From Lachnospiraceae bacterium (GTDB lineage: Bacteria; Bacillota; Clostridia; Lachnospirales; Lachnospiraceae), in contig JAILNW010000434.1 in the NCBI GenBank assembly GCA_024691145.1, positions 1-6,008 on the forward strand: a stretch of DNA of 6,008 nucleotides. Reading direction: 5' to 3'. A program made the position numbers and the translations under genes. The notes below the pieces were generated by a model. It saw nothing but the letters and a program-made list of their open reading frames with translations. It was not told where the DNA came from and did not search any database. Positions 1 through 4,565 of the stretch are shown here, piece after piece. How positions within the stretch are numbered: the first letter of the stretch is position 1; each line of letters starts with the position of its first letter.

Positions 1-2
1 AA

Positions 3-1568
3 ATGTCTATATTAAAACAAATCGAAAAAACAAACTTAACAGAAGCTAAACGCACTGTTAAAATGAACAAAGGTATCGCTCACGCTGCTCAAGTTTTAGC
101 AGAATCTTCATTAGGTACTCGTTGCCCTAACTTAGTTAAAGGCTTGGAATCAGAATCTAAAGAAGCTAAATACGCAGCTGCTACATTAGTACAATTATTG
201 GAAAATACAGCAGACTATGTAATGAAAACTGATGGCAAAGATATCTTACACGAAGATGCTATCAACGCACAAGCTAACACATTGTTATCTCCAGGCGTTG
301 CAACTTTGACTCCTGCAGTAGTTGATATCGTTAACGTATTTTATCCTAGCATGGTAGCAAACTACATTGCAGACATTCAAGCTTTGGATCGTCAATCAGG
401 TCAAATCTTCACAATCAAAACTCGTTACAGTGAATCAGCAGCTGGCGTAGAAGCTGGTGACATCGTGTTTGAAAAAGCAACAGATGGTACATATTCTACA
501 GAAGGTTTGATTTCATATGCTGCAGCAGCTTTGGAATCAGGTGCTGAAGAATTAGTATTGACACCAACATCTATCTTAGAAAAAGATGGTAAAGATGTTA
601 CAGTAGTTGTTCGTGCAGGTTCTTTCATTGTACGTGTTGCAGGTAAAGAAGTAGCTCGTGACTATGGTGCAGATACAAAATTGAATGGTGAAGGTGGTGT
701 ATATATCGTAGCTGGTAAAGGTATCAAAGGTGAATTAGATGCAGTTACTGGTGTTGCAACATTGAAAGTTAATTCTGAAATGTATGCAGACGGTACAGAA
801 TTCGTTGCTGAAGCTACATATGATACAGAACATGATGAAAGCTTGATCCGTAAGATTCAATTCGATATTCCTAATCAACCAATTTTAGCTAAAGAACACC
901 CATTAATGAGTTCATATTCTGTAGCTGCTGGTTTGGTTATGAATGCACACTTAGCAGTTGATACAGATGAATTGATCAGTAACCAAATTGCTGGTACAAT
1001 TCGTTGGGAAAGAGACTTGGCATTAGTTAAAGCTGTTTCTGATGCTGCTAAAATGAATGAAGACTTAACATTCGATTGTGCTGCTAACGGTGAAAACTTA
1101 ACATTACAAATGCGTTACTCTTCATATACTACAACAGTATCTTCTGCTCGTGGTATTATCCAAGAAGTAGCTGGTCGTGGAACTGTTGACTTTATCATTT
1201 GTTCAGCTTCTCAAGGTTTAGTAGTTATCGAACAAATGGAAGGCTTTAAAGCTGCTCCAGAAGCAAAGAAACCAATTGGACCATACTTAGCAGGTACATT
1301 GCGTGATGGTACAATTTCAGTTATTGCTGTTCCTTATACAAAGACTTTGGCTCCAGATCAAGTTGTATTTGGTTTCAAAGGCTTCCAATTAGGTGATTCT
1401 GCAATTATCTTAGCTGAATGGGTTCCTTTATACTTCACACCAACATTCCAAGCTCCAAACTTAAGAAACCACAAAGGTGCATTAAGTTTCTATGACTTGT
1501 TCATCAATAAGCCAGAATACTTGGTTAAAGGTGCTATTGCTAACTTTAATGAAGCTCAAAAAGCGTAA
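3..1568 (+). CDS. Major capsid protein, T4 gp23-like (HK97 fold)
   Basis: This 521-aa protein is the likely main shell protein of the phage head. It aligns by eye with T4 gp23 in several blocks. Residues 105-142 (a hydrophobic run, then SGQIFTIKTRY) match the gp23 region around PTGQVFALRAVYG. Residues 298-345 match the helical spine (KAAYSIELAQDL in gp23). Residues 389-411 (AGRGTVDFIICSA) match GRGEGNFIIASRNVV. Residues 428-500 match the segment running from AGVLGGKYRVYIDQYA to the C-terminal beta region. Residues 145-285 are beta-rich with no obvious gp23 counterpart and probably form an inserted surface domain. Residues 1-95 are helical and charged, like the cleaved N-terminal propeptide of gp23, and contain LAE34, LLE67 and LHE84, which fit the (L/I)-x-E cleavage pattern of the T4 prohead protease. 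Only two bases precede the ATG, so the SD cannot be seen and the start is not proven. It is the only clear plus-strand gene and is followed by a strong terminator. Confidence 0.88.
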   Translation: MSILKQIEKTNLTEAKRTVKMNKGIAHAAQVLAESSLGTRCPNLVKGLESESKEAKYAAATLVQLLENTADYVMKTDGKDILHEDAINAQANTLLSPGVATLTPAVVDIVNVFYPSMVANYIADIQALDRQSGQIFTIKTRYSESAAGVEAGDIVFEKATDGTYSTEGLISYAAAALESGAEELVLTPTSILEKDGKDVTVVVRAGSFIVRVAGKEVARDYGADTKLNGEGGVYIVAGKGIKGELDAVTGVATLKVNSEMYADGTEFVAEATYDTEHDESLIRKIQFDIPNQPILAKEHPLMSSYSVAAGLVMNAHLAVDTDELISNQIAGTIRWERDLALVKAVSDAAKMNEDLTFDCAANGENLTLQMRYSSYTTTVSSARGIIQEVAGRGTVDFIICSASQGLVVIEQMEGFKAAPEAKKPIGPYLAGTLRDGTISVIAVPYTKTLAPDQVVFGFKGFQLGDSAIILAEWVPLYFTPTFQAPNLRNHKGALSFYDLFINKPEYLVKGAIANFNEAQKA

Positions 1569-1593
1569 TTATTAGATTAGTAATATAAAAAAT

Positions 1594-1627
1594 AAAACCC
1601 CTGTCTTGTTAGATGGGGGTTTTTATT
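1594..1627. terminator. Intrinsic terminator shared by capsid gene (+) and RNA A (-)
   Basis: The arms AAAACCCC (1594-1601) and GGGGTTTT (1616-1623) pair. On the plus strand the stem continues through 1602-1606 with 1611-1615 (two G-U pairs) to a TGTT loop, giving 13 bp followed by TTTTTATTT. On the minus strand the two wobbles become mismatches, leaving an 8-bp outer stem followed by a long T-rich run (1597 down to about 1586). It is best formed for the capsid transcript, but it can also end the convergent minus-strand RNA. Confidence 0.85.
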
Positions 1628-1645
1628 TACGCATAAACAAGGGGT

Positions 1646-1737
1646 AGAGATATATAGAGTTTTTAATGTTCAACATCAATGTAGGAGGAGAAAAAAAAGA
1701 CTAGAACATAACACGAAAGGAGTCTCTATATATCTCT
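1646..1737 (-). repeat. 14-bp perfect inverted repeat forming hairpin HA3 of RNA A
   Basis: AGAGATATATAGAG at 1646-1659 is exactly the reverse complement of 1724-1737. On the minus-strand RNA it closes a loop holding two SD-complementary segments (1723-1716 and 1690-1683) and a six-pair inner helix (1709-1704 with 1671-1666). Confidence 0.85.
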
Positions 1738-1739
1738 GG

Positions 1740-1779
1740 TGTATATAAATAAGAAAAAGAAGTAACTTATCTATATACA
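1740..1779 (-). repeat. 14-bp hairpin HA2 of RNA A
   Basis: Positions 1740-1753 pair with 1766-1779 over 14 bp. The single non-Watson-Crick position (1748 with 1771) is A-C on the plus strand but U-G on the minus-strand RNA. The 12-nt loop reads UUACUUCUUUUU on the minus strand. Confidence 0.8.
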
Positions 1780-1809
1780 ATACTTGACCTAATCATCAAG
1801 CATCCAAAC

Positions 1810-1857
1810 ATTATCTATTATAATATATATTTAATAAAAGTAAAACAATAAATTTCT
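1810..1857 (-). promoter_or_regulatory. Sigma70/SigA-type promoter of RNA A
   Basis: On the minus strand the -35 box is TTTACT (1844-1839), the spacer is 16 nt and the -10 box is TATAAT (1822-1817), a perfect consensus followed by AG. Transcription should start near 1810. The 24 bases at 1857-1834 match the RNA B promoter at 22 positions, so the two genes are probably controlled alike. The promoter begins just past the stop of the 58-aa gene. Confidence 0.82.
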
Positions 1858-1859
1858 GT

Positions 1860-2036
1860 TTATACTCTTTTAATAGCTTCAAGTTCTTTCTTTTCGCATT
1901 CATCTAATAATTTAGCTAATAATTCTTTTAATTCCTTTTCCAGCGCATCTTTCTGTTCTGGATTATTAGCTATTTGAATTGCATAGTCTTCACGAACTTC
2001 TTTAGCTTTATTTAAATATTCTTGAAATGGTGACAT
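1860..2036 (-). CDS. Small helical charged protein, 58 aa, unknown function
   Basis: This is a short acidic/basic protein predicted to be almost entirely alpha-helical. A heptad-like Leu pattern runs through residues 28-55 (KELKELLAKLLDECEKKELE), suggesting a coiled coil or helical hairpin. No enzymatic motif is visible and I do not recognise it. An in-frame ATG lies two codons upstream at 2042, but it directly abuts the SD (AAAGAGGA). The ATG at 2036 has normal 6-7 nt spacing and is preferred. The gene sits between the RNA B terminator and the RNA A promoter, without a good promoter of its own. It may be expressed by read-through from RNA B. It could be a small phage regulator or a partner protein of the adjacent RNAs; this is speculation from position only. 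Confidence 0.7.
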   Translation of the reverse strand: MSPFQEYLNKAKEVREDYAIQIANNPEQKDALEKELKELLAKLLDECEKKELEAIKRV

Positions 2037-2075
2037 ATACATTCCTCTTTGTATTTGTATATATAGAACTATAAA

Positions 2076-2110
2076 ATAAAAAAACCCCCTCTAGTTTTGT
2101 CTAGAAGGGG
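2076..2110 (-). terminator. Intrinsic terminator of RNA B
   Basis: On the minus strand 2110-2101 pairs with 2094-2085 over 10 bp (CCCCUUCUAG with CUAGAGGGGG). The 2106/2089 position is a U-G wobble on this strand and an A-C mismatch on the other. The loop is 6 nt, and seven T's then TATTTTAT follow on the minus strand. The strand asymmetry and T-run make this a minus-strand terminator, 40 nt before the start of the 58-aa gene. Confidence 0.88.
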
Positions 2111-2329
2111 AAAGGCCAACAAAATGTAATCAGAAAATGACGAACCTACTTTTTAATAGATTCATATATTAGAATGTATATTTAAATAGAGTATCTTAAA
2201 GTATTTTTCCAATTATAATAATCTATTTAAATTGTATAGTTTATTAAATTTCAAGGGGCTTGGTCCAAACTCCTTCCGGAAAGAAATATTTATTTACATC
2301 TTCTTTATACTTTATACTTCCATTACTGT

Positions 2330-2359
2330 CTGTATATTTCTAATTCTGCTGTATATTTC
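2330..2359 (-). repeat. Two 11-nt direct repeats inside RNA B
   Basis: GAAATATACAG occurs at 2359-2349 and again at 2340-2330 on the minus strand, 19 nt apart. The first seven bases of either copy can pair with ATATTTC at 2289-2283, so the copies could compete for one partner. Confidence 0.6.
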
Positions 2360-2447
2360 CTCATAGATTACTCTTCACTATGATCAGCTAGAAACGATTA
2401 CTAGGTTAATTCTTATAATAGATATGTATTAATAAGAATAAAAACTT

Positions 2448-2480
2448 CTATATATAAATTGTCATATCCTTTATATATAG
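2448..2480 (-). repeat. 11-bp perfect hairpin H7 of RNA B
   Basis: CTATATATAAA (2448-2458) is the exact reverse complement of 2470-2480, with an 11-nt loop. Hairpin H6 (7 bp, 7-nt loop, 2483-2503) is only two bases away, so the two could stack. Confidence 0.75.
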
Positions 2481-2680
2481 TTGAAAGAATAAATACTTCT
2501 TTCCACCAGGTTATCAGGTTGTTCGCAAGCCCCGAGAAGGATCAATCCGTACAGTTGCCTGGACTTTTGGAATCTATTGATATTATCTCAGTCCAATTAA
2601 TAGAACATATAAAATATATAACCAGCGCAAAAAAATAATTAAATTGGAAGTTTTTTTGTGACGAGGGAGAATGGGTACAG

Positions 2681-2734
2681 CTACTTAACCCCGCGAAGGA
2701 AGGAAAGGAGAGAGAAAAACGCAGGGTTAAGCAG
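2681..2734 (-). other. RNA B hairpin H2 with a 24-nt all-pyrimidine loop
   Basis: On the minus-strand RNA 2734-2720 pairs with 2695-2681 over 15 continuous pairs, two of them G-U (2732/2683 and 2723/2692). Both would be mismatches on the plus strand. The loop 2719-2696 is 24 consecutive pyrimidines containing CUCUCUCCUUUCC, complementary to SD-type AAGGAGAG and AAAGGAG. Confidence 0.8.
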
Positions 2735-2738
2735 TAAA

Positions 2739-2799
2739 GAGATATATGCGAAAGGATGTAAAGTTTTACCCAAAATTAATTACTATGCGCATATATCCC
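2739..2799 (-). repeat. 12-bp 5' hairpin H1 of RNA B
   Basis: The minus-strand GGGATATATGCG (2799-2788) pairs with CGCATATATCTC (2750-2739), 12 bp with one G-U. It begins about 9 nt after the predicted transcription start, so it would form the 5' end of the RNA. Confidence 0.78.
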
Positions 2800-2807
2800 A
2801 TTTTTTA

Positions 2808-2855
2808 CAATACTATTATAACGAATAAATTATAAAAGTAAAGCAAAAAATTTCT
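2808..2855 (-). promoter_or_regulatory. Sigma70/SigA-type promoter of RNA B
   Basis: On the minus strand the -35 box is TTTACT (2842-2837), the spacer is 16 nt and the -10 box is TATAAT (2820-2815), followed by AG, with a start expected near 2808. Positions 2855-2832 match the RNA A promoter at 22 of 24 bases. It begins within the stop codon of the 55-aa gene, so it is separate from that gene's operon promoter. Confidence 0.85.
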
Positions 2856-3021
2856 AATTATATTCACCAGTCTGATCGTCCCATACTACAATACGACCTA
2901 CACTAGCACCAGAACTTTCTTTTAATGCATCGAACGCAGAACTAGCCGCATCCCATGAGAAGTATATATCTGGTAATAATACTCCATTCATTACGATTTT
3001 ATACATTGTACAAGTTGCCAT
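2854..3021 (-). CDS. Small protein, 55 aa, unknown function
   Basis: The reading frame runs ATG to TAG, with the perfect SD AAAGGAG six bases before the ATG and only 11 nt after the stop of the 267-aa gene. The product begins MATCTMYKIVMNG and ends DDQTGEYN. A hydrophobic/beta N-terminal half (residues 7-21) is followed by an Ala/Ser-rich helix (24-40) and a beta strand VGRIVVWD (41-48), an alternation that suggests a compact alpha/beta fold. I do not recognise a family. It is the last gene of the minus-strand operon before the RNA B promoter. There is no signal peptide or membrane segment. Confidence 0.78.
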   Translation of the reverse strand: MATCTMYKIVMNGVLLPDIYFSWDAASSAFDALKESSGASVGRIVVWDDQTGEYN

Positions 3022-3032
3022 TGTTTACTCCT

Positions 3033-3836
3033 TTAGTTGTTTGTTATTTTAATACTATCTAAAAAGAATATTGGTGTGTATTCGTTTAACTTAGATGTAC
3101 TTTTAATTTTTCTTTTGTCTGTTGGTACTGCTACTTCAAAGTCATAATCTTTAGCTATTTCATTTATATAGTGATTAATAGCTGTCATGACTAAGGCATT
3201 CCAGTTCTTTCTATCTGCTACTCTAAGATAAGCACGATCACCATACATTGAATTATTACTAGGTATAAAAGCAGTTTCTATTCCAGCTTCTTTTAAGGCT
3301 GCTACTACACTATCTTTTAATAATACAGTATTAACCTTTTCTATACTCTTGCGTTTTTCTTCAGCTTCTATGGTTTCTCTTTCTTTTTTATTCTTAGGAC
3401 ATTCTACCCATGTATCCATCATCCACATATCAAATTCATATGTAGATCCTTTATAGACATCTGATGTATTACCTTCTGTTATATTATATTTATCACAATC
3501 ATATATAGTAGTAACCGGATAAAAACATGCACGCCTATCTATATATATCTTTTCACATGGAAAGAAATATTCCAGTACTTTATTTAAATATATAGATTTA
3601 CCGTCTCTACTATATGTTTTAGTAGCTTTGGCCATATCTTTAATAAACGCTAGATCATATTCGTTTAAGACTACATGATAACAAGTTTCATTTTTCATTA
3701 CTCCTTGCACACATGTACCTCTAGTCTTTTTAGGATAACCTTTAATGACTTGGTTCTGTTGATATTCCCATTTAAATATATAATCGTAATCAGGTTTATT
3801 TAAGTATATAACCTTTTTAAAAATATCTCTTTGCAT
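3033..3836 (-). CDS. Phage protein of unknown function, 267 aa
   Basis: This is the largest minus-strand gene here. Its start is supported by AAAGGAG seven bases upstream, overlapping the stop of the preceding 132-aa gene. The N-terminal half is rich in Tyr and aromatic residues and has six Cys in the whole protein (42, 52, 94, 104, 114, 146). Their spacing is irregular and does not match a zinc finger I know. Residues 147-172 are a charged helical linker (KNKKERETIEAEEKRKS). The C-terminal part (170-267) alternates helix and strand. There is no signal peptide, membrane segment or catalytic motif that I can identify. The sequence reads as intact and coding throughout. A virion or accessory role is possible but unsupported. 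Confidence 0.82.
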   Translation of the reverse strand: MQRDIFKKVIYLNKPDYDYIFKWEYQQNQVIKGYPKKTRGTCVQGVMKNETCYHVVLNEYDLAFIKDMAKATKTYSRDGKSIYLNKVLEYFFPCEKIYIDRRACFYPVTTIYDCDKYNITEGNTSDVYKGSTYEFDMWMMDTWVECPKNKKERETIEAEEKRKSIEKVNTVLLKDSVVAALKEAGIETAFIPSNNSMYGDRAYLRVADRKNWNALVMTAINHYINEIAKDYDFEVAVPTDKRKIKSTSKLNEYTPIFFLDSIKITNN

Positions 3837-3848
3837 ATCTGTTCTCCT

Positions 3849-4247
3849 TTACATTGTTCTAGTAGTCTGTAAATTATATTTCATTTCTAATATACGAATC
3901 TGGTCTATTGTTAAACCTGTCATGCGCTGGACATATTCTAACTCTGGTTTAATAGCTTCAAAGCAAAAGCAATTCTTAAATCTTCTTTCGTCTTTTTCTG
4001 TTATACCGTTTTCGTCTTCTAGATTATTTTGTTTAACAGCTTTCTCCATATCCTGATTTATTTGTCGTTTCTTTAATCTGGATAATTGAGAAGCTAGATT
4101 ATTACGCAGTCTTTTGAGTTCTTCTTGTTCATCATCTTTAGTTACTCCAGCTTTACCATGTTGTCTGTCATATACTAAAGTACCACCCAAACTAATTATG
4201 TTTTGTTTAAGTTCTTCTATTACCTCTATTATTGTTTTTTTAGCCAT
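3849..4247 (-). CDS. Coiled-coil protein of unknown function, 132 aa
   Basis: The start at 4247 follows AAGGAG with 6-nt spacing. Residues 1-30 form a helix and short strand (MAKKTIIEVIEELKQNIISLGG). Residues 37-75 are highly charged with a heptad pattern (EELKRLRNNLASQLSRLKKR), a likely coiled coil. Residues 102-127 (LEYVQRMTGLTIDQIRILEM) resemble a small helix-turn-helix, but the match is not strong. It contains Cys at 93 and 95. The gene follows a hairpin terminator, so its expression may depend on read-through. Twelve bases separate it from the downstream 267-aa gene, whose SD overlaps this stop. I do not recognise a family. A small terminase or a regulator are untested ideas based only on coiled coil plus HTH-like character. 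Confidence 0.8.
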   Translation of the reverse strand: MAKKTIIEVIEELKQNIISLGGTLVYDRQHGKAGVTKDDEQEELKRLRNNLASQLSRLKKRQINQDMEKAVKQNNLEDENGITEKDERRFKNCFCFEAIKPELEYVQRMTGLTIDQIRILEMKYNLQTTRTM

Positions 4248-4263
4248 AAGTCTCTCCTTCTAT

Positions 4264-4296
4264 TCAATAAAAGGCTACCTATTTAAGATAGCCTTT
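4264..4296 (-). terminator. Hairpin terminator or attenuator within the minus-strand operon
   Basis: On the minus strand AAAGGCTATCT (4296-4286) pairs with AGGTAGCCTTT (4280-4270), 11 bp with one U-G that would be a mismatch on the other strand. The loop is 5 nt and a short TTTTATT run follows. The U-run is modest and no promoter is visible between it and the 132-aa gene, so partial termination that lowers downstream expression is likely. Confidence 0.65.
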
Positions 4297-4306
4297 CGTT
4301 AGTTAA

Positions 4307-4354
4307 TTATTTCTTTTTACCTTTACCCTTACCGAATATAGATCCAGATGTCAT
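4307..4354 (-). CDS. Tiny basic peptide, 15 aa (MTSGSIFGKGKGKKK)
   Basis: A complete ATG-to-TAA frame has AAGGAG six bases upstream. The SD overlaps the stop of the membrane-protein gene, the same coupling used by the other genes in this operon, and the frame is followed by the hairpin terminator. The peptide has a short neutral N-terminus and a Gly/Lys tail (six Lys in the last seven-residue stretch plus one before). I do not recognise it. It could bind nucleic acid or membrane by charge, or it could be a leader whose translation affects the downstream hairpin. The RBS and position argue that it is translated. Its size means chance cannot be excluded. Confidence 0.55.
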   Translation of the reverse strand: MTSGSIFGKGKGKKK

Positions 4355-4364
4355 TGCTATCTCC

Positions 4365-4565
4365 TTATTTATCCATTTTATTAGACATAACAGCAGCAAA
4401 CCAAGCTACAGCAGTATATACTGAAGCGTTCATCGTATCAATATTGTATTTCCAGATAGGTGTAAGGATAACCAGCGCAAAGCAAGCTACTGATAACCAT
4501 GCATATAACTGTGATAATACTTGTCGATATGTTACTTTAGTTTTAGTCTGTTTCTTTTTAGTCAT
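4365..4565 (-). CDS. Small membrane protein with two transmembrane segments, 66 aa
   Basis: The N-terminus is strongly basic (MTKKKQTKTK). A hydrophobic segment follows at about residues 20-38 (LYAWLSVACFALVILTPIW), then a short polar loop and a second hydrophobic stretch at about 48-60 (SVYTAVAWFAAVM), ending in a charged tail. The positive ends suggest both termini are cytoplasmic, a helical hairpin in the inner membrane. The start at 4565 follows AAAGGAG with 8-nt spacing and overlaps the end of the 144-aa gene by 8 nt. Size and topology would fit a class II-type holin or another small phage membrane protein. No endolysin is visible beside it, so the holin idea is weak. Confidence 0.78.
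   Translation of the reverse strand: MTKKKQTKTKVTYRQVLSQLYAWLSVACFALVILTPIWKYNIDTMNASVYTAVAWFAAVMSNKMDK

Larger units (their letters stand above)
1588..1810 (-). ncRNA. RNA A: structured non-coding RNA, about 220 nt
   Basis: The region has no convincing ORF, a near-consensus minus-strand promoter just upstream and a terminator at its end. Reading the minus strand, three strong hairpins follow one another. HA1 is 1804-1796 with 1787-1779: 9 bp, two G-U, 8-nt loop. HA2 is 1779-1766 with 1753-1740: 14 bp, one G-U, 12-nt pyrimidine-rich loop. HA3 is 1737-1724 with 1659-1646: 14 bp, perfect. HA3 encloses 64 nt, within which 1709-1704 can pair with 1671-1666 and present an 18-nt all-pyrimidine tract (1700-1683, containing CUCCUCCU) in an apical loop. 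A second SD-complementary stretch, ACUCCUUU, lies at 1723-1716. The G-U pairs of HA1 and HA2 would be A-C mismatches on the opposite strand, which supports minus-strand function. The role is unknown; an antisense regulator of translation is one inference. I do not recognise a known family. Confidence 0.75.
2255..2533 (-). other. Candidate long-range helix of RNA B
   Basis: On the minus strand GGGGCUUG (2533-2526) is perfectly complementary to CAAGCCCC (2262-2255). These are two of the few GC-rich words in a very AT-rich region. Pairing would enclose about 260 nt holding hairpins H6, H7, H8 and H9. A flanking UCCUUC (2541-2536) with GAAGGA (2276-2271) would cross this helix as a pseudoknot, but that pairing is weak evidence. 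Confidence 0.45.
2076..2808 (-). ncRNA. RNA B: large structured non-coding RNA, about 730 nt
   Basis: No minus- or plus-strand ORF here has a credible RBS and useful length. The region has its own promoter and terminator and is full of helices. In RNA order: H1 2799-2788 with 2750-2739 (12 bp, one G-U); H2 2734-2720 with 2695-2681 (15 bp, two G-U, 24-nt all-pyrimidine loop); H3 2647-2638 with 2601-2593 (9 bp, one bulge); H5 2562-2558 with 2510-2506; H6 2503-2497 with 2489-2483 (7 bp); H7 2480-2470 with 2458-2448 (11 bp); H8 2439-2432 with 2416-2409 (8 bp); H9 2383-2378 with 2366-2361; H13 2232-2222 with 2190-2180 (11 bp); H14 2163-2155 with 2150-2142 (9 bp, AAAA loop); then the terminator. 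GC-rich 2533-2526 and 2262-2255 are complementary over 8 nt and could close a large domain (H6-H9). Length and phage context resemble ROOL or GOLLD RNAs, but I cannot confirm membership and no tRNA lies nearby. The function is unknown. Confidence 0.78.

Noticed and set aside
425..628. Minus-strand open frame inside the capsid gene
   Set aside because: It is a shadow of a strongly biased coding frame, with no RBS or credible protein features.
1784..1824. Plus-strand TTGACC followed by TATAAT as a promoter
   Set aside because: The spacer is about 28 nt, far too long, and nothing downstream on the plus strand would use it.
2506..2562. GC-richer patch considered as a tRNA
   Set aside because: No acceptor/T-arm GTTCRANNC arrangement or cloverleaf could be drawn on either strand.
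2076..2808. Group I or group II intron
   Set aside because: No flanking split gene, no catalytic-core signatures that I can recognise, and the element has its own promoter and terminator.
2076..2853. Tiny frames inside RNA B, such as ATG at about 2363 (minus) encoding 13 residues
   Set aside because: They are very short, lack convincing RBS and fall across predicted helices.
4114..4302. Plus-strand open frame opposite the 132-aa gene
   Set aside because: It is antisense to a well-supported gene with SD. Its composition is that of a reverse-frame shadow.
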